A stretch of 64,000 bases of DNA from Phalacrocorax aristotelis (GCF_949628215.1 NC_134278.1:106249277-106313276); one strand, 5' to 3'. Counted from the stretch's first letter, positions 1 through 12,126 are shown. Numbers and translations: made by a program. The notes: generated by a model not told the origin, from the letters alone.

Positions 1-2187
1 GATGCACAGGTGTAGCTGTGTCCGCTGTGTTCGGCAGAAGACAAGTCAGCCAGTCTGCACATGTTAAGTCAGGATTAGCCACAGCACATGCTGCTTTTTG
101 CCTGATTTGACAGGATATTGGTGGGGAAGTTAGAGCTGTTGTGGAGAGGTTAAAAAGAGAAGCCTAGGAAATGAGACTTTATTAGTTACTCTACTCACTG
201 AAACAGCTGTTGTATCCATTTTCCAAGATTCAGCATGAAATGTTGTGTATAGTTTTTTGCACCATACGATACAGAAGCACTTAAATTCCAATGCTGGGAC
301 AACCAAAGGGTCACTTAATATGGTCACCTTAGAGTGGTCTGTACCAGAGCATTCAAAGGACAATGGAGCTATGGAGTATATTTCTATAAAAGTTATTATT
401 TTATTACCAGGAAGGTAGCTTAGCTAGGTACCATCTTTGTAGAGAGAACCGTTTCTGTTCTCTGGCTTTTATAATCTTAGGGCTGTTCAAGAGTCAGTTC
501 ATTAACTAATGAACGAGTAATTTAAAAAACAGCAACACAATAAAGTGAGCGTTCATTGAATAGAATTGATTTATGTATGGAAGCAGACTGAAACAGCGTC
601 CTCATCAGCGATAACTTCTAGCCACAGTATTCCTTGAGAACTGCTGAGCCAAACACCACTTAGCACTGCCGCAAAAGTTTCTCAGAAACATAATCTGGAT
701 GGACAAGGTCTTGCTCTGCCTTTCCTTCCCCTCTAGATACGGAAAGCTAGCGCTCTTCATTAAGTTCTTTCCAACATTACCTGTTAATTGCTCAGGCAAT
801 ATCTGACCATGTTTTTTTCACAGCATAGTATGTCCTCATCCCAGGAAAAGATCCATATGTTTCAGAGTCAGTAAAATCTGCCAATACTTAAAACAAATTA
901 AGAAGCCTCTGGATATGACAGATCTCAGAAGAGACAGTTTCACTGGAAGTCCCACTCTCTGACATGACTATGGGATTAAAATAAAAGTAATCATCTGATG
1001 ATTTATTTAGTAAACATTCAATACAATCTGTCACCTACATGTGATAGCAACAGAAGCCATCTCTACACAAATACATTTTAAATGTGCTTAAATGCTTAAA
1101 CTTTGAGATGTAATGACATCCTTAAATGCTCTCGACCCAGTCCCAGCCTGCATTCCAAGAAAGCACCAAAACACCTGAACACAGGATGCGCAACCCAAGT
1201 TTGCACAGGTGTTTTTGCTGAACTCGCACAGAACATGAGGAAGGTTAAAATTACACCACTTGGCCATGCTACCGCAGTCCTGCTACTTCTGAGTAAGCAA
1301 TCCAGCTGCTTACACGTATTCTCCAAATCAAAGAGAATACATGCTCAAACCACAATCACAGCAGGCTGGCCCTCTGCTCTCAAAGGTTTGTATTTTACTT
1401 TTAAACTCATTGTGAAAGGGGTAAACAAGTCAGCGTTCCTTAAAAATTACCCCGAACTTGAAATAAGCAGTCACCTGTGGTTTCTAGTTACTTCAGATAA
1501 GAAGTCCACTCTGTTTCCATATGGCTGTCAGGTATGGAGAGCAGAACTTGGAGCATGCCTTATTCTGAGGTCCCTGCAATTAACTTGGTGACATTTGCAT
1601 TTCCTACACGTCAGCACAAGATGCCAAGTGACGGAGCCTCTCGGCTGTCAGACAGTGCTTTGGAATTTTGCTGAGGGCTCTGGCTGAGCCCTTGCTGTAA
1701 TACAAAGGCTTTAAAGACAGTAAATTGAGCATGAGAAAAAGCTATGTCTGAAGCAAGAGCTGTAAGAAGGAGAAGTAGGGGAAAAGACTGCCCTTTAAAA
1801 CAATCAAGTTGTTAGGTTTCTGTTAATGTGCTCCATTGCTAAATATGAACTGAGAACTGTCTGTCTACTTGTCATAGCTGGCTTAATCACCAGAATTGAA
1901 AGAGGACTTTAATGCCCATTAAAATCAGATTAAGATCAGCAACTTGCAGTAAGCAGCAGTGATGACAGCTGTATTGATGGCTGGAGGTTAACTTTGTTTT
2001 ACGTTAAACAGTTACATCTAGCTTTGACAGCAACACACTCTGGGCACAACATGCCAGGATCTAACCCCACGCTGCTCTAAGTAGAAGTGGGAGGCAGGGA
2101 GTGTCCTACATGAACAAGAAACGCAAATGAAATAAAAGAGCAGAGCACCTCAGGGTTGCATGCTTGGGTCTCTCCCAGTTGCCTCAC
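1..2187 (-). other. DTL: DTL intron 11 (partial), no exon seen
   Basis: I searched the minus strand for the next WD-repeat exon of DTL and saw none. A 162-codon open frame on the plus strand (1103-1591) has no recognisable domain. No repeat family was recognised. Confidence 0.7.
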
Positions 2188-2300
2188 CTTCCAGATGTAT
2201 GCGTTGCAGTCACTCGAACCACTGACCAGGAACTGGTCGTCTGGGCTGGTGCTGGATTTGATGTAAAAGGTTGAATTCTGGTGCCCACTGAAAACTGCCA
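2188..2300 (-). CDS. DTL: DTL coding exon 11 (residues 307-344), last exon in window
   Basis: Encodes [14 protein letters not shown], then QFLVSGSS and the closing WK of a WD blade. The acceptor is CACAG and the donor GTGAGG. The next expected exon, beginning near Val345, was not found in 1-2187 and must lie left of the window. Confidence 0.95.
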
Positions 2301-5300
2301 CTGTGAGGGGAAAAGAAAAAAAGAAAAAAAAAAACCCTCTCAGTGCACAGCCATGAAGTCAGTTGCGCAACCAGGGCTGATCTTACAGGCTTTTCCTGCC
2401 TAGCCACATATCCTCTGGAGAAAGTGGTTGCACTGCTCCCTTGCTCTGGGGATCTGGGGCAGGAAGTTCTTATTACTCAACTGGAGCCCTTCAGGCTTCC
2501 AAAACAAAGCAGATTTACCTGAACAGCTTTCTCCACAGCATTAGGAAGCAGTGGCAGTTTCATTAAACCTTTAGCTTCACCCGTGCCACAGGCAGGCCAA
2601 GACACGACCTGGGCTGCCCCACTACTCTGGTTAAGGCACCTTGCCTCTTCCTCTCTCAGCTGCTACCACTAGCCCCACTTCACTAACAGAGGCAGTCGCA
2701 CAGAAAGCAAAGCAAGGGCCTTCTTCCACCCAGGTGGCAATGCAGATGCTTGCTGCTCCTTCCTCCTGCTGCCATCATCTTTATTTCATCACAAAATTTG
2801 CATTGTGTCAGCCACACTCACTAGTTGCCTATACTTAAAGCCTCAGTAGTGTTTGCCAAAGCCTTGAAACCATCACCCCAAATGGCTGCTGTTTCCCCTA
2901 TTGCAAGGACCGGAGGAGCCAGCAGTTGGAACAGGAGCTGAGTGTATTCGGCCGCACTACATCCCATCCTCTCATTGGGGCAGAAATGGCAAATTTCCTG
3001 ATGTAGTGCCAGGCAAGGCTGGCACCCCCTTGACTAGCCCTGTTTTAATAGCGTTTCTGGCGAAGGAAGCGACCCCACAGACCAGAGGACAGGTGACTGC
3101 CTTTGGTGGACTTTGAAAAGTTGCAAGACTCCAGGAGATCCCTTGGTTTGCACCCACAGCTTTCTCAGCGCAGCAGTTACAGGACCAGGGAGTCCTTTCC
3201 TAGGCCAGACCTACTGGCAAGTCCTGTTACAGTGAGGATTTCCTCGTCTCCCTGCAACCTAAAGCTGCCTGCATACCAGATAAGCGCAGCCACAATTGGG
3301 GTGCAAGCAGCAAGCCGGCGAGTGAGGAGAGAGGCACCAACCCACAGGCAGGTGCTGCCCTCTGCGGGAACATTAGCACACTGAGAAGCCGCACATGTTT
3401 CATCCAGCTGGAAGAATTGAGATTGCTTGCTCGGGTTTTATCGGCTGCACACAGAAGGCAAGAGCTCCATGTGGAGGCTGAGGGCAGCATGCCCTGTGCT
3501 TTGGAGAGAGCCCACTCCTGGATGGGGGACAGATCAGTGAGTGTATTACCATAGCTCAGTGGTGGCACCCAGGGTTAGCCTCAACAACTGACCTATTAAT
3601 ATTTTCTACTTGCACCACTTCTCAACTCTGGAAGCGTTCCCACCCACCAGACTGCCTTCCTGAAGAGCAGACAGAAGGACACATTGTTCATTTAATTTCA
3701 GTTAACTGAGAGACTGAGAAAAGGAAATGGTAACTAAATCATGTCCCTGGCTGGAATGTATCTAACAAGTTTTGCCACTTTCTGAGAAGTGGCCATAGGC
3801 CTATGACATAGTAGCTTAGTGCACTGAAGTCTGTGGGCTGTCTTGTCCACATAAAGGTCACAGATGAAGAGCTGAAGGAATCTAAAAAGCTGAAGCATCT
3901 CCACAATATGCTGGGGTTGCTTTCTCCCAGAAACTGTGGTAGAAGCTAAATTTAAAAGACAGCTTAAAATATCTGAATATGACCATTTTTAATGGATTCG
4001 TATCAAAGAGCTTGAAAAGTCAGTGATTGCCAGTAAGCAGAATATTCAAACTTGCTTCAGGTGGATAGCAGCTGGACACTAGCCACTCCTCACCAGATAA
4101 CCATGCAAACTACCCTTACTCTCAGTCTGGGTGAACCAGTATCTGCACTTATGTAAAGTTTTTGTGCTATTACTTTTATGTGGATGGCTTAACACAAAAG
4201 ATAAACAGCCTTTGTAACAGATGCCTTCCCTCCTAGACAACTTTAAGCATAAGAACATGGAATAGGTTTTCTAAGCATTCAGGCTGCTCTCTCTAAGTGA
4301 CAGGGAGATACTCCTCTTTCTGTACTCTGTAACACCTATTTTTTTGCAGCTATTTCCATAGATATAATGCTTACCTGGAATGGTCCTTAAACTTGTCATA
4401 TTGAACATGTAGATACTGTCATCAGTGCAGTTAGCAAACAGATTAGTGCCAGTGGAGTCCAAAATGAGGCTAGAATATCCTATAGACAGAGATAAGTTCT
4501 TCATAAGACATAACTCCACAAAACACATTTTGGAAAACAGGCATTCTCAAAGAAATGCCTAGAGAAGGAAATTTGGAAAGGACCTGTATCACATATGAGA
4601 TTGTAATTGGAAAGTTTATTTGTTTGACAGAGCATTTGCTGGAGAAGGAAAGTTTCTAGCATAACATCTACATTTTCTCATGAGGATTCAGGGTGATATT
4701 TAGAGAGGAATCTCACCTGCAGAGCAATTTACTTCATAGTTTCAAATGGATAACAGGAACAACCACTTGTAAAAGCAGAGATTAAAAATAAATAGAAACA
4801 CTCATGCTTTGGTAGAATAAGCCATCCTCTCATTTGCTAGTGATTTAGGTTCAAGAAATATCTTTCCCTGCAGGCAAATTATTTCACAGCCAGCTTCTCA
4901 AGGATTTCCCTCATGTTCTCGGGACTGACACTGACCATTACCGAGTCAAGACAGTTGATTAGACAAGTCATCAGGAATTACTGTGTTGCATCAGACCATT
5001 GTAAGGAGTTAAGATACAAAGAAGCACAGAGCAACACGAACAAGAGTGCTCTTGTTTTTGATAACACAGCTTAAGTATTGCTCGACTCTGGAAGGTTATA
5101 ATGTAAAAACCCAGTCCGGACTGTTGTCTTTGCAAGATACAATGCAAAGAAAGAGTTCAAACTGATTTCTACTTGTGCATCAAAACGACTAATGAAATTC
5201 TACCTCAAGAGCTGTGTTATTCCCTTATCTACATTTCTGAAAATGCACTGCTGAAGTTTATGCAAGTCTTTATCATCAGTTCAATGATACAAAAGTGGGG

Positions 5301-8300
5301 CACTTTCACTCTTCAACTTGAAAATTTGATATTTGCAATCAAAATGCCCTGCTGACCTTGTCAGTCTGATCAATAATTGCCTAAAAATATAAGAGATGGC
5401 ACTGTCAGTACTTCTTAAATTCATTTTGCACTTTAACAAATACATCCTCCAATAACTTACCAAGTTTGCGAGTACTGGTCCCAGGGTAGCAAAAAGACTT
5501 GGAAGGCACTGGGTCCTGACGGTAAGCTGCATAGTTCTTGCGCAAGTCCCATACTTTGATCACACTGAAATACAGAAGCGCAAGTGTCTCCAACTTCAAA
5601 ATTTCTTTTGTAATGCTGATAGAGCCTTCTAAGAGCACAGGAAGACAGGTTGCTCATTACCAAGGAGTGTCCAGTGCTAAGGAGTACAACTGAGCAAGAG
5701 TAGAGCAGGGACATGCTGAAAGCAAAACAGTTGCTTTGCTGGTTATGGATGAGGAAGCATCATTGTATTCTGTAACTAACACAAGATACAACATGAGCCC
5801 ACAAGTCCCCATTCTTCAACTAGTAACAGGAAATACAAGGATGCCTTTGTAGTTCTAAAAATTAAGTTCTTCAAGATTTTTCTTGCTCTCTAGGACCAAG
5901 GCTCTCTCATTAGCCATAGGCAGGAAAGTCAATCTTATCTGCCTCAGAAAGGCTCTGACCACATAGAGCCTGTTGAGGAATGAAGTTTTGAGAGGGTAGT
6001 CACCATGGTAATCAATGAGACTGTTTGCTTGAGCTCCAAGATGCTGCAACAGATCTGGCACCTAAAAGAATGCATTCTTTGTAACTCAAGGCAACATTTT
6101 CTCAAGCATGCCTACACATATCCAGGCACCAACCACCCACTCGCATCCCAAAACAGCTCACTGTCTAACAATGGTCTGTTTACTTGACGCCCAATACGTC
6201 CATGAGAATAGAGATTATAAGAACTGCTTTTGTTCTGCCCCATAGCTAAGACACTAAAATGAGCGTTTACCACATGCACAATCTGTCCCAGCACTGCCAT
6301 CTCCAGTAAGGAAGAAAAGCAGCATTCAGCTTTGCGAAAGCAAGCTGGCAGCGTAGCTCTGCTGATTCTACCTAGTAGCAACTATGGCTTTGTGGGCCAC
6401 TGTGTGATCTTAGGAAAAAATCACCCAAACTTTTTCCGCCACTAAGAACAAACAGAACAGACAGAAAAGCAGGCATCCTCCCTCTTACCCATCAACAGCT
6501 CCTGCAGAGATAAGAGTATGCTCGTCCTGAAGCAGCACCACAGTTACACTCTGCTGGAAATCCTTAAAGGGAAAAAAAAAAACCACCACAACTTTATTTT
6601 CTTTCATGGTCATCAACACCTTGCTGCTTAGTACAAGGCCAAGTGAATACCAAGGAAACCTCCTCCTAGCCAGGCAGGAGAACCTGGAAATACCACATGC
6701 CATCTAGGACACAACAATCCTTCAAACACTCCCACCAGAGAAATTGCCACTGAGCAGTAAGTACGTAGGCAGCAGTCTGAGGTTATACCTTTCAGATAAG
6801 AGAGCTGCCTTCACCACAAGGTTTAATAGATTAAATAAAACCCGGTCTTACTCCGGTAAACCAGTCATTTGTGTGGTCAAATTAGGGAGGGAAAAAAAAA
6901 GAAAGAAAAAGAATTACAACCCTCCCAACCTCCCCCCTCAAAAAAGGAATGCTGGATCACTCTTCTCCTCTCTGAAAAAAAAAAGATGTATTTTCACATG
7001 GCATTTGCATAAGGATGGCTTTGATGGCATATGGGTTGTTCGACAACTAGGCAATGCCTAAAATTAGCCATAGCAAGCAACCATGGCACAAAAACCTATC
7101 TTGGCAAAGATTAATTGAAGCAGTTACCACATTCAAGCTAAATATTTCTCATGATAATTACTTAGGAAGACTTTTATGAATAACATTGTCCTTGGAAGAC
7201 AGGCCTACATTTCATCTGTTCCCCAGATACCTACCACCAAGGGAGCAAGTCCTTTTAGGTTCTGCCTCCTCTTCTTCAGTTTAGAAGGAGTCTGCTTGTC
7301 AACCACATTGTGTGCTCCACTGATTTGATTCACTTGCCTATAAAATCCATCTGAAAGAAATCAAAGACATCTCAATTAATAGTTTCTACGCAAATTTGCC
7401 ACCACTTTAATAAAACAGGCAGCACCTTGGAAAAAATCCTAAAAAGTGGCTGAGGATAACCTTTAAGATCATTCATGTAAGCTGAAAACAAAAACTGTTA
7501 GTTATGTACAAAACCAATAAGAACACAGTAAAAACCAGGAGCACATATTGCAAAAAATTGTAGAGGTCAATGTAGCGTGGACACTGAAGCTAGAACTGGC
7601 CTAGGCAGGCTGCCTTTGGAAATCAAAACCCCTTGGTCTGGTCTTCAGCATGCATCCTTATCTGGAGTGTTCAACCCACTTCACCCCGAGCAGAACTGTA
7701 CTCACAGGTAGGTTTCCAGTGCTTTTACACCCTACTTCATAATTTTCTATTAGCCTTTTGTCTGCTACTCCTCACTTTATGAAACTTACTACTTTTCTAG
7801 AGTAAAGTGACTTTTCCACTTTTTTCCCCTATACCTCCCACTTCAGTCATGTGGAGCCTCCCTTTTCAGCCACTTGCCAGTTTGGAAAGCCAGGGAACCT
7901 GGAACAGATGGAAGTGTGAGACATGTTCTGGCAACACAGGCCATGAAACTTCTGGGACAGAGCAGTGAACTGGGAAGAGGCATAAGGGTATGACACGCCT
8001 GGGGAAGGAAAAGCTTCCCCAGGAAGCAGAAAGACAGGAGCAGAATAGGCTCACTCTGCATTTAGTAGGTGTTCCCACAATACATTCAGTTGTTCCCAGC
8101 ACTGACATGCTCCTTTGCTCCTGCACTTTCTGCCTTCCTTCCTACTCTGTCAGCTTTGTTTTAGTCTCATGCAATGCTACAGGCTTGGGGAGGAGTGGGT
8201 GGAAAGCTGCCCAGCAGAAAAGGACCTGGGGATGCTGGTTGACAGCCAGATGAACATGAGCCAGCAGTGTGCCCGTACAGCCAAGAAGGCCAACAGCATC

Positions 8301-11300
8301 CTGGCTTGTATCAGGAACAGTGTGGCCAGCAGGAGTAGGGAAATGATCGTGCCCCTGTACTCGGCACTGGTGAGGCCACACCTCGAATACTGTGTTCAGT
8401 TTTGGGCCCTTACTACAAGAGGGACATCAAGTTGCTGGAGCATGTCCAGAGAAGGGCAATGAAGCTGGTGAAGGGTCTAGAGAGCAAGTCTTATGAGGAG
8501 CAGCTGAGGGAACTGGGGTTGTTTAGTCTGGAGAAGAGGAGGCTGAGGGGAGACCTTATCGCTCTCTCCAACTACCTGAAAGGAGGTTGTAGTGAGGTGG
8601 ATGTTGGTCTCTTCTCCCAGGTTATTAGTGATAGGATGAGAGGAAATGGCCTCAAGTTCCATCAGGGCAGGTTTAGAATGGATACTAGGAAAAAATTCTT
8701 CACTGAAAGAGTGGTCAGGCATTGGAACAGGCTGCCCAGAGAGGTGGTGGAGTCACTATCCCTGGAGGTATTCAGAAAACGTGTGGACATAGCACTTGAG
8801 GGCATGGATTAGGAGGCATGGTGGTATTGCGTTGATGGTTGGACTTGGTGGTCTTAGAGGTCTTTTCCAACCTTAATGATTCTACGAACCCTCTGAATGG
8901 CTCTGACCTAAGCACTCTCCCAGCCCATCTATCTCCATGCTGTCCCACACAAGGATGTATTCTGTACCCCCTTATCTCCTTACCAATACACAGAGTATTA
9001 TGAGGACAGTACATATGTCATGCCACAAATCAGAGTGTTACAAAGTGGAAAAACACATTAGACACAGAAAAAATAGCTATTCTACCCTTTTACTACACTA
9101 AAGCAGTCCAGTGTTATCTGACCATCTTCTTACTGAAGTGTTGCCTATATTGTAATCAAAAGCATTAGTCCAACATTACATCTAAGTACTACTTTTACAT
9201 GAGATACCAAGCTTTTTTGATACGTATCTGAAAGTTTGGTTACCTTTCTTGTTGCATCTGGTATCCCAAACCATGATGTTTCCGTCTCTACCCCCGGTAC
9301 AGAACACAGCTGAAGGAGAAAAAAGAGTGCTATTAGCTTCCAAAAGTGTCAATTTAATTAACTCAATGCAGTACAATGCCATCTATGTGGCATCTCTTTT
9401 GCCCCAACGCTCGGGGCGCCAGTCCTGGAAATACAAAAATCAGGCCAGTGTTCTGCCATGCTTTTTGACTAGTTTCCTTATTCTTCCTAGTCTGTCTTTA
9501 CTACTACTCTAGAGAAAGCAGCTTATGAAAAGAGTATTTACACACTGATGTATAGAAGTAAGGACTGAATGATTTCAATATTATGTCTTAAACTTGCCCA
9601 AGATGAGAAATGTGCAGATCATGTCACCATGAAGTTCCAACAAGTTAGTTTTGCTTCACTGGCTAGGTTGCTGCTCACTCTGCCTCTGCCCTTTTTTAGC
9701 CCGAAAAGTACTGATTTGCCAGGGGAGAAGAAGAAGGAAAAAACCAGACAACAGGGAACATCACCATTTACCTTTCTCAAATCTAGAAAAAGCAACTGAT
9801 TTGAGGCTACACTGATGACCTTTGCATATGCCAAGAAGCTCCCCGGCTGTCACATCCCACACCTTGGCTGTCTGGTCTCCTGAAGCAGTGACCTTCAGAG
9901 GAAAAAATGAAAAGCTTTAGTCATTTTCTGCACAGAGTTGCCAAAGCATTAAAAATAAAGTTAGATAGCAAAAGACTGCTTACAATCCTGTGTTCCCCTG
10001 GTACCCAGGCAAGGTCAAATACAGCATTTGAGTGAGCCTGCCATTCTAACAAGAAAACAAAAGGCAAGATTAGTTCAATGCATTGCAGCATGATATTTTG
10101 CAGAAGACTAAAGAACATCGGACACTGAAATCAGAAAACTTATCAACAGCTTGCCTTAGGCATGAAAAACAACACAGAACAATTCACCTACTACTGCTGT
10201 TCTTAGAGCATTCATACTGCTGCTTTGTAAAGACGACTCAGCAGGAAAAGATTTAAGTACTGCCTGCACTTATGTTTAAATGACTTGCAGAAAGATTTCT
10301 TTGATTCCAGCAACCTGTCACATCAAATGAAGATCACATGCTATATAACATTTACCCTTAAAGATGAGTTTGCTGGTAGTTTGAGCTTCAGTATCATACA
10401 GCCTAACAAATCCTTCTTCATTTGCAACTGCCAGTATGTGCTCCAAATTCGGGGCTGAAAAGAAATTGAGACATATTTGTCATATTATGTAGCTGATTCA
10501 TAATCATGCCTCCACTCTTTGTGAAGGGCCACAGACACTTTAACAGGGTACACAGCAAATAGATAGCTGTGAAATAAACAGTATTTACATAGCAATTTAA
10601 ATGTTCAAAATGCAGAAATATTGGCAACATTTTTTTTAGATGCTCTAATCAGGAACTACTATACATGGGCAATCAAATGGCTCCAGGAGCAATCTGGAGA
10701 TCTTTCATCAGCTATAACAGTTCTCTAATTATAGTTTTCTGTATCTATACCACCTATCATCTACAACCTCCAGTACTTTCTATGGATCTGTGTTGGAAAA
10801 GCAGGAAGCTGCTGTGGAGAAACGTATAAGCTCACCCCAAAACTAGAGAACTGCAAATGAAAGAGTTTTGCCCTAAAGATCCAGAAGCTTCCATGCTTAC
10901 TTCACTCATCACTTATTTATCATGGGGAAACGCTACATGTAACAGTCTAGTGACATCCATCCACCTCTGATTTCTACATACTATTCTCCATCCTGTTATA
11001 TCTTTTGCATATTTTGAACAAAGCTCAATTCTTCATCTATGTAGCCTTGCACTGTCACCGAGAGGACACACCTTGAAACAGACAAAGCTGAAACAAAGAG
11101 ACATGAAAATAAATGCTTTGTAGTTGCTTCTGTAAGGGAATACTTTCCACCAGTATACCTAGGAGCACCATGATCAGATTTGTACCACGCCTAGGTGCAA
11201 GTATACTATTACCAGCTCACTTTAAAACAAGAAACTCTGAAACACATCTTGAGACATATTGAAAAAAAAAAAAAAAAAAAGCCGACGCGGTGCCCGCAGC

Positions 11301-11757
11301 CTGGCCCCTCAAAGGGCCTTTCGGAAGGTGACTTTACCTGCAGAAAAGGTGCAGCCGAAAGGAGGGACCGGCGTTCCCGTTTCCCCGTAAGACAGGTGGT
11401 CATCTTCTTGGCTGCATTGGTAGCTACCCAAGAGATGCTGCAGGGGAAGCGGCGAGGACCGACCTACAACGAGACAAACGGATCGTAACGGCTCAGACGC
11501 GAGGAGCCCCGAGGCCCCCACGGCGGCTGTGGAGGTGCCCGAACCGCCCACTCGGCTGTCGCGGGGGTCTAACCCGGGGGCTCCGAGACCACTGTCACGC
11601 CTGCGGGCGGCCGGGGCTCACGCCGCCGCCGTCCTGCCGCCCGGGGAAGAGGCAGCAGCAGCGGGGAGGACCGTGCGGGACGGGACGGGAGGGGAGGGCC
11701 GCGGTACTCACGGGGCGGCGCGGCCGAGGCACGGCGGAGCAGCGCGCGGCACAGCAT
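2188..11757 (-). CDS. DTL: DTL (CDT2), CRL4 substrate receptor; 5' eleven coding exons, gene continues left of window
   Basis: Eleven exons on the minus strand splice in frame into residues 1-344 of DTL: 11712-11757, 11338-11463, 10356-10454, 9984-10045, 9772-9892, 9244-9309, 7235-7350, 6489-6562, 5461-5564, 4375-4479 and 2188-2300. All donors are GT and all acceptors AG. The product matches the WD40 propeller of vertebrate DTL. It shows WDV at 123-125, WDTR at 166-169, a basic NLS-like stretch at about 197-206, and WDLR at 242-245. WDxR arginines are the DDB1-contacting DWD-box type. In the family, DTL recruits PCNA-bound CDT1, p21 and SET8 to CUL4-DDB1 for S-phase degradation. The last WD repeats and the long C-terminal tail are not in the window. 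The start at 11757 gives a normal-length N-terminus. The gene diverges from INTS7 across a shared promoter. Introns range from 91 to about 2070 bp. Confidence 0.96.
4375..4479 (-). CDS. DTL: DTL coding exon 10 (residues 272-306)
   Basis: Encodes [20 protein letters not shown] and the next strand of the blade. The acceptor is CTATAG and the donor GTAAGC. Confidence 0.95.
5461..5564 (-). CDS. DTL: DTL coding exon 9 (residues 237-271, WDLR motif)
   Basis: Contains [15 protein letters not shown]. Arg245 of WDLR corresponds to the arginine known in human DTL to be needed for DDB1 binding. The donor is GTAAGT. Confidence 0.96.
6489..6562 (-). CDS. DTL: DTL coding exon 8 (residues 213-236)
   Basis: Encodes [20 protein letters not shown], strands of a WD blade. 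The donor is GTAAGA. Confidence 0.95.
7235..7350 (-). CDS. DTL: DTL coding exon 7 (residues 174-212, basic inter-blade insert)
   Basis: Encodes a hydrophilic insertion between WD blades with a [10 protein letters not shown] cluster at about 197-206 that looks like a nuclear localisation signal. The donor is GTAGGT. It joins in frame to exon 8 (Val212 then Asp213). Confidence 0.93.
8170..8887 (+). mobile_element. CR1 LINE, 5'-truncated 3' end, frameshifted
   Basis: The plus strand encodes the C-terminal end of a CR1 reverse transcriptase. One frame gives [18 protein letters not shown] and the next continues with [17 protein letters not shown] and [18 protein letters not shown]. The frame changes near 8410 through a missing base. 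The copy ends with the usual CR1 tail (GGTCTTTTCCAACCTTAATG followed by ATTCTACGA). It lies in DTL intron 6, antisense to DTL. It is a dead, 5'-truncated copy. The 5' boundary is approximate. Confidence 0.92.
9244..9309 (-). CDS. DTL: DTL coding exon 6 (residues 152-173, WDTR motif)
   Basis: Encodes [24 protein letters not shown] at 166-169 is the first of two WDxR motifs of the DWD-box class used by DDB1-binding receptors. The donor is GTAACC. The following intron (7351-9243) holds a CR1 element. Confidence 0.96.
9772..9892 (-). CDS. DTL: DTL coding exon 5 (residues 112-151)
   Basis: Encodes the [10 protein letters not shown] strand and the following [12 protein letters not shown] strand, which span two WD repeats. 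The donor is GTAAAT. Confidence 0.95.
9984..10045 (-). CDS. DTL: DTL coding exon 4 (residues 91-111)
   Basis: A short 62-base exon encoding the [17 protein letters not shown] segment of a WD repeat. The acceptor is GTTAG and the donor GTAAGC. Only 91 bp of intron separates it from exon 5. Confidence 0.95.
10356..10454 (-). CDS. DTL: DTL coding exon 3 (residues 58-90)
   Basis: The acceptor is TTTCAG and the donor GTAAAT. It encodes the first WD-type strands, with [18 protein letters not shown] as landmark. The exon leaves one base, which pairs with AA of exon 4 to make Glu91. Confidence 0.95.
11262..11280 (+). repeat. 19-base poly-A tract at CpG-island edge
   Basis: Nineteen A residues in DTL intron 2, directly followed by the GC-rich sequence of the shared promoter island. 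It reads as poly-U in the DTL transcript about 60 bases past the exon 2 donor. Confidence 0.9.
11338..11463 (-). CDS. DTL: DTL coding exon 2 (residues 16-57)
   Basis: The acceptor is TTGTAG and the donor GTAAAG. The exon contains the highly conserved [14 protein letters not shown] peptide, which identifies the gene and confirms the junction with exon 1. Confidence 0.95.
11712..11757 (-). CDS. DTL: DTL coding exon 1 (residues 1-15 plus one base)
   Basis: The ATG is the reverse complement of 11755-11757. The exon ends at a strong GTGAGT donor. It encodes an arginine- and alanine-rich peptide starting MLCRALLRR. Exon 1 starts MLF in human DTL as I recall it, so this is the fast-evolving part of the protein. 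The exon lies inside the shared CpG island. Confidence 0.88.
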
Positions 11758-11795
11758 AGCTAAGAACAACCGGCGCCCGCGCGAACCCGGCTCGT

Positions 11796-11803
11796 GGCGC
11801 CAA
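11796..11803 (-). promoter_or_regulatory. E2F-like site near DTL start
   Basis: The minus strand reads TTGGCGCC, 39 bp upstream of the DTL ATG. DTL is a known E2F-controlled S-phase gene, so the site is plausible. It deviates slightly from TTTSGCGC. Confidence 0.5.
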
Positions 11804-11846
11804 CTCCCGCCACCGACCGACCCGCCAGAACGCGCCTCGGCCCCTC

Positions 11847-11851
11847 ATTGG
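11847..11851 (-). promoter_or_regulatory. CCAAT box (NF-Y), DTL orientation
   Basis: ATTGG on the plus strand is CCAAT toward DTL. A second copy lies at 11889-11893. Paired CCAAT boxes are common in cell-cycle promoters. Confidence 0.6.
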
Positions 11852-11888
11852 TCAGCAGGAGCCCGCTACGCCGCGCCCTCTTCCTCTG

Positions 11889-11893
11889 ATTGG
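11889..11893 (-). promoter_or_regulatory. Second CCAAT box (NF-Y), DTL orientation
   Basis: ATTGG on the plus strand, 42 bp from the first copy and in the same orientation. Confidence 0.6.
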
Positions 11894-11996
11894 GTGGCGC
11901 AACCAAAAGGGGCAGAGCTTCAGGCCACACCCACCCCGCCGTGGTCTACGGGGACGCGGCCTCTGCGAGTGGCCGCGGCCGGGGTGGCGGCTGGCG

Positions 11997-12008
11997 TGCG
12001 CACGCGCG
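11997..12008 (+). promoter_or_regulatory. NRF1 site, exact consensus
   Basis: TGCGCACGCGCG fits YGCGCAYGCGCR at every position. It sits about 125 bp upstream of the INTS7 ATG. Confidence 0.7.
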
Positions 12009-12015
12009 GCGGCCT

Positions 12016-12027
12016 CGCGCCTGCGCA
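12016..12027 (+). promoter_or_regulatory. NRF1-like site, one mismatch
   Basis: CGCGCCTGCGCA differs from the reverse consensus YGCGCRTGCGCR at one position. It is eight bases downstream of the exact site. Confidence 0.5.
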
Positions 12028-12042
12028 CAAATGGCGGGGCGG
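12027..12042 (+). promoter_or_regulatory. YY1-like site overlapping a GC box
   Basis: CAAATGGCGG matches AANATGGCG in all but the first position and runs into GGGGCGG. YY1 sites of this form usually lie just downstream of the transcription start, so this may mark the INTS7 start region. Confidence 0.45.
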
Positions 12043-12082
12043 TAGTGCGGCTGCCCCTGGGCTGTGGTGGCGGGAGGGGGAC

Positions 12083-12094
12083 TGCGCATGTGCA
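12083..12094 (+). promoter_or_regulatory. NRF1-like site, one mismatch, containing an upstream ATG
   Basis: TGCGCATGTGCA differs from the NRF1 consensus at one base. Its internal ATG at 12088 is in frame with INTS7. Confidence 0.4.
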
Positions 12095-12104
12095 CCACCG
12101 GGGC

Positions 12105-12126
12105 GGGGACCGGGACCGGGACCGGG
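12105..12126 (+). promoter_or_regulatory. Potential G-quadruplex in INTS7 5' leader
   Basis: Four G runs separated by ACC loops end seven bases before the INTS7 ATG, built from a GGGACC hexamer repeat. The regular G3N3 spacing fits a quadruplex in either the transcript or the non-template DNA. Confidence 0.55.

Noticed and set aside
1103-1591. 162-codon plus-strand open frame in DTL intron 11
   Set aside because: No recognisable motif, no splice or promoter context, and antisense intronic position. Compatible with chance.
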